NCBI RefSeq assembly: GCF_041381155.1
Contig: NC_091146.1
Coordinates: 3,145,733-3,209,732, forward strand
Direction: 5' to 3'
Source: Argopecten irradians
Taxonomy: Eukaryota > Mollusca > Bivalvia > Pectinida > Pectinidae
Length of the DNA stretch: 64,000 bases
Positions within the stretch are counted from its first letter, which is position 1, and each line of letters opens with the position of its first letter. The notes beneath the pieces were generated by a model. The model was not told the origin of the DNA. It did not search any database and worked only from the letters and a program-made list of their open reading frames with translations. Below, one piece after another: positions 12,771 to 25,024 of this stretch. The translations under genes and the position numbers were made by a program.

Positions 12771-13197
12771 ATAGGGAACAACCATCTAAATAAAAAAGAC
12801 CTTCGAAATGGCCCCTGTGTATATAAGATTGAGCCCAGGATAGAATTTTAACCCGGCCGCTGATTGACTGGCTAATTATGAATTTCAAAAGTAAATATGT
12901 TTTGTGACAGGTAATTATTCCTAGGTAGCCATGATATGAATTTGGAAATTCATTTTGAAATTTAAGGATTTGTTAGTGCAAAATGCACCTGATTTCAAAA
13001 TACCTACCCTGGTTGGAGTTTGAGCAGAAGGACCCAAATTTTTTTTCTATCTAGTGTTATATGAGAACCTACATGTAGACTTTAATTATAGAACACAATA
13101 GCCAACTAATATTCCTTTGTCTTAATAATACAGTACAAAACTTTAACAAAGTTTAACACTGTGGTCTATGTAAAATTATGATGTGGTTGTTCCCTAT
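12771..13197. mobile_element. MITE family C, copy 1
   Basis: Terminal inverted repeats tagggaacaacca (left) and tggttgttccctat (right), about 427 bp apart. No coding capacity. A collinear fragment of the interior (ctaccctggttgga, aggacc, atctatctagtg) occurs at 27330-27465, so this is a dispersed family. It fills most of the intron between cassettes C2 and C3. Confidence 0.75.
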
Positions 13198-13226
13198 AGG
13201 GCAAAGAACAAACCATACATATATAC

Positions 13227-13283
13227 CTTTAGATTGATTCATATCCATGTACCCGTTATCTTGTATCGTATTATCAGTGGTAC
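13227..13283 (-). CDS. Gene 1 exon 13: tyrosine cassette C2 (YMDM)
   Basis: 57-bp cassette, one codon shorter than its sisters; acceptor cattag and donor G|gtatat, phase 1 both sides. It encodes TTDNTIQDNGYMDMNQSK. The YxxM motif is intact. A one-codon length difference with preserved frame argues for selection on coding content. Confidence 0.75.
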
Positions 13284-13777
13284 CTAATGTGTAGATAAAG
13301 ACTCACACGTTAAGGTATATTCTCTCTAGAGGTCTGTGATAGAACTAGAATAAAGTAGATTTCGGTTGAACGTATTATGTATACAATTACAAATTCAGAA
13401 AAGAATATCCAGAAAGCATTACATCATCAAAATGTCCGAATTTTACATATTTTTATATCTTTCATTGTCACTGAATTATGTCCCTTGGCCTATGGCGGTA
13501 CAGTTGCATATATGTCAATATTTACATTTTGACAGTTTTATTTTACCGGAACATTAAGTTAAAAATAAAAAGTCATTTGGAATATGCAATTGACACACCA
13601 GTAAACAACAACAAATTAAAGTTTTTCCTTAAGCATTCCCTACGTATTCCGTGTGTTGTTGATTACCGATCATTGAATGAAATAATCCAACTGATATTCA
13701 TACTTAAACATACATAACTACTGTTGGATTCATGAGCCTTTAACACTATTAGTATGAGCCAAATTAACCATATATAC

Positions 13778-13837
13778 CTGCGGATTGATACAACTCTAGA
13801 TACTCCCGGTCATCTTTGTTAGCGTTCTCAGTGGCAC
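13778..13837 (-). CDS. Gene 1 exon 12: tyrosine cassette C1 (YLEL)
   Basis: 60-bp cassette, acceptor gcattag and donor G|gtatat, phase 1 both sides. It encodes ATENANKDDREYLELYQSA. YLEL is a YxxL motif and a second tyrosine follows four residues later, as in C4. It is the first of four C cassettes, and lies downstream of an intron of about 7 kb that consists almost wholly of satellite. Confidence 0.75.
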
Positions 13838-13905
13838 CTAATGCATAGAAAATGTTGAAAGTACTGCAACACGAACAAACTTAATTTTGTTGTGCTAATT
13901 ATAAA

Positions 13906-14070
13906 TTTGTATAATTCAGAGTTATGTGCGTTAATGGGTAGGTATTTATTGTAACGTTTCAAAGTTCAGGGCGTAAGGTTTTACTTTAAGAGAATATAAT
14001 GCGAGTTTCACTCACAGACTTATGACGTTTCAATGGATACCTCCCCGCATGGGAGGTAACTCTGTAATGT
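13906..14070. mobile_element. MITE family A, copy 2
   Basis: Same ends and layout as 8999-9187 (cagagttatgtgcg ... gggtaggtat ... ggatacctccccgcatggg ... taactctgtaatg), but more diverged. It lies between cassette C1 and the 55-bp satellite. Confidence 0.75.
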
Positions 14071-14174
14071 CTACTTGGAGTTCACTGATAAACTTTAAAT
14101 GTTATTCTTCTTTTTATGTTTCCATCGGCAGACTTCAAACATTTATTTTGATTTAGATTTTTGAATAAGAAATT

Positions 14175-16830
14175 AAAATATTACTCATCGCCCTTAACAC
14201 AAACAATATATTTTGTTACAACATTGGTATATACTTCATCGCTCTTAACAAAAATTTATCACCAGCAACCAGTGGATTCATTGGTATATGACTCATCGCT
14301 CTTAACAAAACAGAGTTACAACATTGGTATATACTCATCGCTCTTAACAAAACAATATTTCACAGCAACCAGTTACAACATTGGTATATTTCGCTCTTAA
14401 CAAAAAAATTTCACAGCAACATTGGTAGTTATCGCTCTTAACAAAAATATGGTATTAACAACACAGCTTACAATATTGGTATATACTCATCGCTCTTAAC
14501 AAAAATATATCACAGCAAACCAGTTACAACATTGGTATATACTCATCGCTCTTAACAAAAATATATCACAGCAACCAGTTACAACATTGGTATATACTCA
14601 TCGCTCTTAACAAAAAATATATATCACAGCAACCAGTTACAACATTGGTATATACTCATCGCTCTTAACAAAAAATATATCACAGCAAACCAGTTACAAC
14701 ATTGGTATATACTCATCGCTTCTTAACAAAAAATATATCACGCTCTTAACATCACAGCAACAGTTACAACATTGGTATATACTCATCGCTCTTAACAAAA
14801 ATATATCACAGCAACCAGTTACAACATTGGTATATACTCATCGCTCTTAACAAAAAATATATCACAGCAACCAGTTACAACATTGGTATATACTCATCGC
14901 TCTTAACAAAAATATATCACAGCAACCAGTTACAACATTGGTATATACTCATCGCTCTTAACAAAACAATATATCACAGCAACCAGTTACAACATTGGTA
15001 TATACTCATCGCTCTTAACAAAAATATATCACAGCAACCAGTTACAACATTGGTATATACTCATCGCTCTTAACAAAAATATATCACAGCAACCAGTATA
15101 TAACACAACCAGTTACAACATTGGTATATACTCATCGCTCTTAACAAAACAATATATCACAGCAACCAGTTACAACATTGGTATATACTCATCGCTCTTA
15201 ACAAAAAATATATCACAGCAACCAGTTACAACATTGGTATATACTCATCGCTCTTAACAAAAAAATATATCACAGCAACCAGTTACAACATTGGTATATA
15301 CTCATCGCTCTTAACAAAACAATATATCACAGCAACCAGTTACAACATTGGTATATACTCATCATCGCTCTTAACAAAAATATATCACAGCAACCAGTTA
15401 CAACATTGGTATATACTCATCGCTCTTAACAAAAATATATCACAGCAACCAGTTACAACATTGGTATATACTCATCGCTCTTAACAAAACAATATATCAC
15501 AGCAACCAGTTACAACATTGGTATATACTCATCGCTCTTAACAAAACAATATATCACAGCAACCAGTTACAACATTGGTATATACTCATCGCTCTTAACA
15601 AAAAAATATATCACAGCAACCAGTTACAACATTGGTATATACTCATCGCTCTTAACAAAAATATATCACAGCAACCAGTTACAACATTGGTATATACTCA
15701 TCGCTCTTAACAAAAAATATATCACAGCAACCAGTTACAACATTGGTATATAATCATCGCTCTTAACAAAACAATATATCACAGCAACCAGTTACAACAT
15801 TGGTATATACTCATCGCTCTTAACAAAACAATATATCACAGCAACCAGTTACAACATTGGTATATACTCATATCGCTCTTTACAAAAACAATATATTCCA
15901 CAGCTAACCAGTTACAACATTTGTATTTACCCATTCGCTCTTATTAACAAAACAATATATCCACAGCATCAAGTTACAACATTGGTATATACTCATCGCT
16001 CTTAACAAAACAATATATCACAGCAACAGTTACAACATTGGTATATACTACATCGATCTTAACAATAACAATATATCACAGCAACCAGTTACAACATTGG
16101 TATATATATCGTTCTTAACAAAAACAATATATCACAGCAAACCAGTTACAACATTTGTATATACTCATCGCTCTTAACATAAAAACAATATATCACAGCA
16201 ACCAGTTACAACAATTTGCGTTTTATATCATCGCTCTTAACAAAACAATATATCACAGCAACCAGTTACAACATTTGTGTTTTATATACTCATAGGCCTT
16301 AACAAAAAAATTTAATCACAGCATACCAGTTACAACCTTTTGGGTATATATCATCGCTCTTAACAAAAAATATATCACAGCAACCCAGTTACAACATTGG
16401 TATATACTCATCGCTCTTAACAAAAAAAAAAATATAACAAAAATTGGTTTACAATATATCACTCAGCTTTCTTAACAAAATATATACAGCACAGTTACAA
16501 CATGGTCATATACTATCGCTCTTAACAAAACAATATATCACAGCAACCAGTTACAATAATTGGTATATACTCATCGCTCTTAACAAAAATATATCACAGC
16601 AACCAGTTACAACATTGGTATATACTCATCGCTCTTAACAAAAAATATATCACAGCAACCAGTTACAACATTGGTATATACTCATCGCTCTTAACAAAAA
16701 ATATATCACAGCAACAGTTACAACATTGGTATATACTCATCGCCTTAACAAAAATAAATCACAGCAACCAGTTACAATATTGGTATATATTCTCATGAAA
16801 GAAAACGGATTTCCATTAACAAAACAATAT
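14175..16830. repeat. 55-57-bp tandem satellite array
   Basis: About 47 copies of a unit containing cagttacaacattggtat then actcatcgctcttaac. The unit ends in an A-run of variable length, which gives 55-57 bp. Both edges (14175-14460 and 15880-16560) are rich in indels and partial units; the middle is clean. It lies wholly within the intron between exons 11 and 12 of gene 1. Confidence 0.96.
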
Positions 16831-16949
16831 ATCACAGTACTAAGAGAGAAAGAGAGGGAGAGTTACAAACAACGTCCTTGTAGTCTATAAATCACGATAT
16901 TCAGAAGCGTTTTACATCAACATCTATATAGTGTTACTAAAATATAGGA

Positions 16950-19900
16950 GATTGAATAATATTAAAGGAAGTTATAGGTACATCATAAACATTAGTAGTG
17001 ACATTAACATTATAGGAATTTATAGGACATTCATAAAAACATAATATGACATTATAGGACATTGACATTATAGGGACATTATAGGACATTATAGGACATC
17101 TTATAGGACATTGATATTATAGGACACATTATAAGGACATCATATGACATTATAGACATTATAGGACATTGACATTATAGGGCATTATAGGACATAAGAC
17201 AGCATTATAGGACATTATAGGACATTATAGTACAGGAACATCATAAGACCATTATAGGACATTAACGACATTATAGGACATTCATATGACATTATAGGAC
17301 ATTATACGGACAGTCAACTAGGACATTATAGGGATCATTATAGGACATCAAAACATTATAGGACATTATTAGACATTATAGGACATTAGACATTATAGTA
17401 CACATAAGACATTATGAGGACATTAACATTATAGGACATTATAGGACACCATAAGACATTATAGGACATTTAACATTATAGGGACATTATAGGACATTAA
17501 CATTATAGGACATTATAGGACATTATTGGACATTATAGGGACATTATAGGACATTAACATTATAGGACATTATAGGACATTATAGGACATTAACATTATA
17601 GGACATTATAGTACATTAACATATAGGACATTATAGGACATTTATAGGACATTAACATTATAGGACATTATAGGACATCATAAGACATTATAGGACATAA
17701 TAGGAACACCATAAGACATTATAGGGACATTATAGGACATTAACATATAGGACATTTATAGGACATATAACATTATAGGACATTATAGGACATCATAAGA
17801 CATTATAGGACATTATAGGACATCATAAGACATTATAGGACATTATAGGACATCATAAGACATTATAGGACATTATATGACATTAGGACATTTTAAGACA
17901 TTATAGGACATTAACATTATAGGACATTATAGGAACATTAACATTATAGGACATTATAGGACATTAACATTATAGGACATTATAGGACATTTAAGGACAT
18001 TATAAGACATTATAGGACATCATAAGACATTATAGGACATTATAGGACATCATAAGACATTATAGGACATCATAAGACATTATAGGACATTATAGGACAT
18101 CATAAGACATTATAGGACATCATTAGACATTATAGGACATCATAAGACATTATAGGACATTATAGGACATCATAAGACATTATAGGACATTATAGGACAT
18201 CATAAGACATTATAGGACATCATAAGACATTATAGGACATTATAGGACATCATAAGACATTATAGGACATCATAAGACATTATAGGACATTATAGGACAT
18301 CATAAGACATTATAGGACATCATAAGACATTATTAGGACATTAAACATTATAGGACATTATAGGACACCATAAGACATTATAGGACATAACATTATAGAC
18401 ATTATATAGTAGGACAATATGGACATTATAGGACATTATAGGACATCATAAGACATTATAGGACATCATTAGACATTATAGGACATCATTAGACATTATA
18501 GGACATCATAAAGACATTATAGGACATCATTAGACATTATAGGACATTCATATAGACATTATAGGACATCATTAGACATTATAGGACATCATTAGACATT
18601 ATAGGACATCATTAGACATTATAGGACATCATAAGACATTATAGGACATCATAAGACATTATAGGACATCATAAGACATTATAGGACATTATAGGACATC
18701 ATAAGACATTATAGGACATCATAAGACATTATAGGACATTATAGGACATCATAAGACATTATAGGACATCATAAGACATTATAGGACATTATAGGACATC
18801 ATTAGACATTATAGGACATCATTAGACATTATAGGACATCATTAGGACATTATAGGACATCATTAAGACATTATAGGACATCATTAGACATTATAGGACA
18901 TCATTAGACATTATAGGACATCATTAGACATTATAGGACATCATTATAGACATCATAGACATTATAGGACATCATTAGACATTATAGGACATCATTAGAC
19001 ATTATAGGACATCATTAGACATTATAGGACATCATTAGACATTATAGGACATCATAGACATTATAGGACATCATTAGACATTATAGGACATCATTAGACA
19101 TTATAGGACATCATTAGACATTATAGGACATCATTAGACATTATAGGACATCATTAGACATTATAGGACATCATTAGACATTATAGGACATCATTAGACA
19201 TTATAGGACATCATATAGGACATTATAGGACATTATAGGACATTATAGGACATCATAAGACATTATAGGACATCATAAGACATTATAGGACATTATAGGA
19301 CATCATAAGACATCATAAGACATTATAGGACATCATAAGACATTATAGGACATCATAAGACATTATAGGACATTATAGGACATCATAGGACATCATAAGA
19401 CATTATAGGACATCATAAGACATTATAGGACATTATAGGACATCATAAGACATTATAGGACATCATAAGACATTATAGGACATCATAAGACATTATAGGA
19501 CATTATAGGACATTATAGGACATCATTAGACATTATAGGACATCATTAGACATTATAGGACATCATTAGACATTATAGGACATCATTAGACATTATAGGA
19601 CATCATTAAGACATTATAGGACAATCATTATAGGACATCATTAAGGACATCATTAGACATTATAGGACATCATATAGGACATATAAGACATCATAAGACA
19701 TTATAGGACATCATAAGACATTATAGGACATTATAGGACATCATAAGACATTATAGGACATTATAGGACATCATTAGACATTATAGGACATTATAGGACA
19801 CATAAGAACATTATAGGACATCATTAGGACATTATAGGACATCATAAGACATTATAGGACATCATTAGACATTATAGGACATCATTAGACATTATAGGAC

Positions 19901-20716
19901 ATCATTAGACATTATAGGACATCATAAGACATTATAGGACATCATAAGACATCATAAGACATTATAGGACATCATAAGACATCATAAGACATTATAGGAC
20001 ATTATTAGACATTATAGGACATCATTAGACATTATAGGACATCATCATTAGACATTATAGGACATCATAAGACATTATAGGACATCATTAGACATTATAG
20101 GACATCATTAGACATTATAGGACATCCAAGACATTATAGGACACATTAGACATTATAGGACATCATAAGACATTATAGGACATCATTAGACATTATAGGA
20201 CATCATATAGGACACATATAATATAGGACATAACATTATAGGACATTATAGGACATCATTATAGGACATTATAGGACATCATTAGACATTATAGGACATC
20301 ATTAGACATTATAGGACATCATTAGACATTATAGGACATCATTAGACATTATAGGACATCATTAGACATTATAGGACATCATTAGACATTATAGGACATC
20401 ATTAGACATTATAGGACATCATTAGACATTATAGGACATCATAAGACATTATAGGACATCATAAGACATTATAGGACATCATAAGACATCATAAGACATT
20501 ATAGGACATCATAAGACATTATAGGACATCATAGGACATTATAGGACATCATAAGACATTATAGGACATCATAAGACATTATAGGACATCATTAGACATT
20601 ATAGGACATCATAAGACATTATAGGACATCATAAGACATTATAGGACATCATAGGACATCATAAGACATCATAAGACATTATAGGACATCATAAGACATC
20701 ATAAGACATTATAGGA
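16950..20716. repeat. 10/20-bp tandem satellite (gacattatag family)
   Basis: The basic unit is the decamer gacattatag. Most of the array is a 20-bp dimer made of that decamer plus gacatcataa or gacatcatta. The left 1 kb is dominated by monomers and irregular spacing, the right by dimers. catcataa and catcatta variants occur in separate runs (for example catcatta at roughly 18430-19200), showing local homogenisation. It lies in the same gene 1 intron as the 55-bp satellite. Confidence 0.96.
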
Positions 20717-20911
20717 CAGTTAGCTCCATTACAATCTTTTCCATTTTTTGCTATCAATATATTTTTTTATATTCATAGTCCAGCAAGATTACTTTAAAAG
20801 AGAAAACAAATATAAAGGGAAAAATTCACTAAAATGTTGATATTCACTGCAATAAATAATGATATAAAAGAAGCATTACAAAATTAAATGAAATAATAGT
20901 AATAAACTCAC

Positions 20912-21010
20912 GTTCGTCGCTCCCCGTTTGAGGTGCATGTTTTGATACTGTAGTTGGAACATTCTCCCTCCTCACCTCTCCGTCCGCTGAAGCATACACG
21001 TGGTAAGGAT
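20912..21010 (-). CDS. Gene 1 exon 11: tail exon B2
   Basis: 99-bp exon, acceptor atttacag, donor C|gtgagt, phase 1 both sides. It begins (D)PYHVYASADGEVRR and continues polar to GSDE. It is clearly homologous to exon 9 (24422-24517, PYHLYASAEVRR), and the flanking introns are also alike. The conserved feature is PYH(V/L)YAS with two tyrosines three residues apart. No named domain is recognised; a cytoplasmic linker with phosphorylatable tyrosines is inferred. Confidence 0.75.
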
Positions 21011-21329
21011 CTGTAAATATGACAAGACATCTTTAGTTGTCGTATTGTTTAGTACCTACACATGATTTTATTTTCTCCAGATAATTTACTATCATATAAT
21101 TTTCCCATCAAAGCTATTAATTTATTTCAGATATTTTCTTTCAAATTATTAAAATATACGTATGATTATCGTAGTCTTAGACTTTTCAAAAATATTTAAA
21201 AACGATTCAATTTGAAAACAAAACAAGGAATTGCTATTTTTTATTAAAAATAAAAGATGATTAAAAAAACAAGATGTAAGAAAAAAGTTAGCGTTGGTGA
21301 CTAGATATCTAAAACAAAAGATAATATGC

Positions 21330-21407
21330 CCTTCACATCTTGTGAATTAGTAATGTCTTTGAGTTCGTGGGTTCTGGCAGTGATTGTATTTTCACTATTT
21401 TTCTGTT
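21330..21407 (-). CDS. Gene 1 exon 10: tail exon A2, followed by a GC donor
   Basis: 78-bp exon with acceptor atttaacag. It encodes QKNSENTITARTHELKD followed by ITNSQDVK, and aligns with exon 8 (24893-24970) over its whole length without gaps. The donor reads AAGG|gcatat where exon 8 has AAGG|gtaaat. This is a GC donor without the strong flanking consensus usual for GC-AG introns, so splicing here may be weak, regulated or lost. The exon contains no tyrosine. Confidence 0.65.
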
Positions 21408-21729
21408 CTGTTAAATATATTGCAAAATTATATTATATCATAAACTTAAATGTATATATTTTTATTGCTTTTAAAATCTCGCCATTGATGGGCTGATTAA
21501 CGGCGTAACGATTTTGAAAAAGGTGTATTTCAGGCAAATTGAAATTTCACATTATAGAATTAAATAAATTGAATAAAAAATGTACATTTGTATGGATGAT
21601 CTTTAACACAAATAGCAACAATAATGTTAACAGCGATACTCTCTTTTTGGCACATTACAAAATAATCTTGAGAATAATTATCGATTGAAATGCCAATGTC
21701 TTTATGCAAACATTCCGTTATTTTTCTAT

Positions 21730-22068
21730 TTAAAGATATGACCTTTATATTTAAAAACGATTCAATTTGCCATTAAAAGTTGCAAAAGTTATTAACTATC
21801 CATCCTCATCATAAAAAGAAATAATTAAAATACATTAAATGTTAATTTTCATAACGCGGATCGTCCTAAATATCGCGCGTTAGTTGACTATCACTCCGCC
21901 AGACGGCAAAAGAGCGAAATAATTTCAGTAGTTATCATATATGACGCAGGAAATCTTGAATTTGTTCGGTGTTGTTACCTCATCTTAGGCTATAAATATG
22001 CATTTTATGATATTATTAATGTTTTTATGAAACCTTTAACTTTTACTAATTTGGTAGTAGGCCTTTAA
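21730..22068. mobile_element. MITE family B, copy 1 (TTAA-flanked)
   Basis: Begins ttaaagatatgaccttta and ends ggtagtaggcctttaa. TTAA at both ends suggests piggyBac-type target use. The interior contains agacggcaaaa next to tagttgactatcac, shared with the copies at 28643-29012 (opposite orientation) and 63598-64000. No coding capacity. Confidence 0.75.
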
Positions 22069-22429
22069 CGCCATAATTGCATCACTAATACCTTTAATGT
22101 TGAGATATGGTGCATACAAAGGAACAAATACTTTACTGGTGTATTGTTTAAGATTCACCGTATGTCATGAAAGATTTTCGTCCTTTTTATTATCCAAAAT
22201 CAATTAATTCCTGTCTTATAAGTTTTCAGTACGCAGCTTTGGGACGATTGCATAGAATGTTTTAAAAATAAATCAATAAAGCAGAAAAATAAAATGTTTA
22301 AAGTGAAAGTTATCTCGATATTCCAGAGTTAATATTTATGTCTTTTAATTCACTCCTGGATTATGTTATAGGGAAACCAAAACTTAAGATTTTCTGTAAC
22401 AACAGGACTAGTATTAGAACCGGAAAGGA
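22033..22429. repeat. Left copy of a ~395-bp local duplication
   Basis: From near gctaatttggtagtag to attagaaccggaaagg this segment recurs almost unchanged 898 bp downstream (22931-23327). The copies differ at only a few positions near the start (for example attgcatca/attgaatca and atgttgag/atgcagag). The left copy runs straight into satellite at ggacattatagg; the right copy continues into single-copy sequence (ggagaacaaattc). Confidence 0.9.
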
Positions 22430-22931
22430 CATTATAGGACATCATAAGACATTATAGGACATCATAAGACATTATAGGACATCATATGACATTATAGGAC
22501 ATCATGACATTATAGGACATTATAGGACATCATAAGACATTATAGGACATTATAGGACATTATAGGACATCATAAGACATTATAGGACATCATAAGACAT
22601 TATAGGACATCATTAGACATTATAGGACATCATTAGACATTATAGGACATCATTAGACATTATAGGACATCATAAGACATTATAGGACATCATTAGACAT
22701 TATAGGACATCATTAGACATTATAGGACATCATTAGACATTATAGGACATCATTAGACATTATAGGACATCCTAAGACATTATAGGACATCATAAGATAG
22801 GACATCATAAGACATTATAGGACATTATAAGACATTATAGGACATTATAGGACATCATAAGACATTATAGGACATTATAGGACATCATAAGACATTATAG
22901 GACATTAACATTATAGGACATTATAGGACAT
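22427..22931. repeat. Island of the 10/20-bp satellite inside the local duplication
   Basis: About 500 bp of the same gacattatag/gacatcataa satellite as 16950-20716, separated from it by 1.7 kb that includes two exons. It lies exactly between the two ~395-bp duplicate segments. Confidence 0.93.
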
Positions 22932-23327
22932 CTAAAACTTTTGCTAATTTGGTAGTAGGCCTTTAACGCCATAATTGAATCACTAATACCTTTAATGCAG
23001 AGATATGGTGCATACAAAGGAACAAATACTTTACTGGTGTATTGTTTAAGATTCACCGTATGTCATGAAAGATTTTCGTCCTTTTTATTATCCAAAATCA
23101 ATTAATTCCTGTCTTATAAGTTTTCAGTACGCAGCTTTGGGACGATTGCATAGAATGTTTTAAAAATAAATCAATAAAGCAGAAAAATAAAATGTTTAAA
23201 GTGAAAGTTATCTCGATATTCCAGAGTTAATATTTATGTCTTTTAATTCACTCCTGGATTATGTTATAGGGAAACCAAAACTTAAGATTTTCTGTAACAA
23301 CAGGACTAGTATTAGAACCGGAAAGGA
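22931..23327. repeat. Right copy of the ~395-bp local duplication
   Basis: Near-identical to 22033-22429. It includes the right end of MITE B and a copy of repeat R2 (from about 23175), which continues to about 23500 in this copy only. Confidence 0.9.
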
Positions 23328-24421
23328 GAACAAATTCGGATCAGAATATATTAAATGAATGTAGGATAAAAAATACATAAAAACCATGCTACACAATCGA
23401 TTATGTCGTAGTGCTCCATCCCCGATACTCCAGGGGTTACTATCATTGATATTATATTCACCCCTGGACTATATCATAGTAAAACTGGAGGCAACAAAAC
23501 AGTACGGGTAATTTAGTGATTTGGTGTATTAAAAGAACCGTATAACGGTACGCTGTGGTTGACTGTGTACTTTAAGATAGGCGTGGATCTCTCTGTAGTC
23601 TTAAAAGGAAATCTTTGAACACCTTTGATTGGTTCAGATTTTTTTCTTCAGGGTTGCCCTCAGTTTTACTATGAGATAGTCCAGGGGTAGACATACCGTC
23701 AACGTTAGTAACCTCTGGAGTTTTGAGGACGTCATTCAGCCAGAAATCTCTTAAGTAAAAAATAAAGTTTCGGTATTCATAATTTACCAGATGTAGGGGG
23801 TACCGGCAGAAATCGCTTGTACGAGGGTTGAATCGCTTTTTACGAGGGGCATGGGGGAGGGGGTTGACACAGAGAGGAGAATTATCGCATTTCAAAACGG
23901 AAACATCAGCAGAATTTGGCTGATATCTTGTGCCGAGGAACGTAGAACGTAAATGTATTTTTCGGAATCATGGACATCGTAATTATCCATCCATACCCGG
24001 CTCAATTAATTTAAAAGACAGAAAATGTTAAAACTGATTCTCCGATAACGAGGGTAGGGAGTGGAGGTCGCTTGCAATTATAGTATTATGAGGGGGGAGG
24101 CTCGCTTCAACCTACCAGTAGAAGATGTTTCAGCACCCAACATTAACGACTTTGAACAGGGGCTGTATAATAATTTGAAGCATCAGGATATATTATTTAA
24201 CTATAAGGCTATTGCACCACAACTAGAACATGGACTTTAACCATTATAAGTATACTTTATGAGTCCGGTGAAGAGAAACTATATAGTTCATGTACATGGA
24301 TTTCTTTATAATTTATATTTGACAGAAAAGTTTCTGCTGAATGTAATGTGACATTCACTGCAATAATATATTGTATATGGGAAGCATTCAACAATTGATG
24401 AAATAATAGTAATTAACTCAC
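23328..24421. other. Intron without recognised genes
   Basis: Contains the continuation of repeat R2 (to about 23500) and otherwise unremarkable sequence. A 107-codon open frame on the minus strand (23572-23895) has no recognisable domain, no splice context fitting gene 1, and an unusual number of basic and proline residues. I do not call it a gene. Confidence 0.5.
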
Positions 24422-24517
24422 GTTTGTCGGTCTCCGTATGAGGTCCCTGTTTTGCTACTGTAGTAATTAAAACACTCCCCCTCCTTACCTCTGCTGAAGC
24501 ATACAAGTGGTATGGAT
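24422..24517 (-). CDS. Gene 1 exon 9: tail exon B1
   Basis: 96-bp exon, acceptor atttacag, donor C|gtgagt, phase 1 both sides. It begins (D)PYHLYASAEVRRG and ends HTETDK. Homologous to exon 11 (PYHVYASADGEVRR), one codon shorter. The two exons also share their 3' intron sequence (gaaataatagtaa then aactcacgtt on the plus strand), which shows duplication of a genomic segment, not of the exon alone. Confidence 0.75.
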
Positions 24518-24892
24518 CTGTAAATATGATTATTTATATTAGATACATTAAGGTTCTTCTAAATCAGAGACTAAATCAATTCACCAGGGAATGTTAGGGG
24601 AGATTACATAATCATCATCCAATTGACCTTCGGACCGTTTCCGAATACAATTGTTTTTCATATCATATATTATGGTTATAATGTCTTATTATAATATAAG
24701 TACTTTAAATATTTAAAGTAGCATGCATAATAATTTTTCATTTTTGATCATATAGCAACATTTCTTTATCAAAAGCTACGAAAAAATAAAATAAGAAAAC
24801 ACCATGATTTAAAAAAAAGTAATTTGAAAACAACAAAATGCAAGCAAAAAATAGTATTAGTTAATATATATTCAAAACCGAAGATAATTTAC

Positions 24893-24970
24893 CCTTCATA
24901 TCTTCAGGACTAGCATTGTCTTGGAGTTTTCGGTTTCTGGCAGAAATTGCAGTTAGACCATTTTGCTGTC
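24893..24970 (-). CDS. Gene 1 exon 8: tail exon A1
   Basis: 78-bp exon, acceptor atttaacag, donor G|gtaaat, phase 1 both sides. It encodes QQNGLTAISARNRKLQD then NASPEDMK. Homologous in length and sequence to exon 10. It directly follows the transmembrane exon, so it is the juxtamembrane part of the tail. Polar, no tyrosine; function unknown. Confidence 0.75.
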
Positions 24971-25024
24971 CTGTTAAATGTATTGTGATATTAATAATAC
25001 AATTTAACAAAGGATGACAATTTA

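Noticed and set aside
14161..16638. Small open frames inside the 55-bp satellite
   Set aside because: They follow the repeat period and break with A-run length; no independent evidence.
16950..20716. Centromere or telomere sequence
   Set aside because: The decamer is unlike animal telomere repeats, and the array lies within an intron between exons that fit together; nothing specific to centromeres is visible.
23572..23895. 107-codon frame on the minus strand as an extra exon or gene
   Set aside because: No domain, no phase-1 acceptor and donor around it, and it lies between tail exons whose phases already join.
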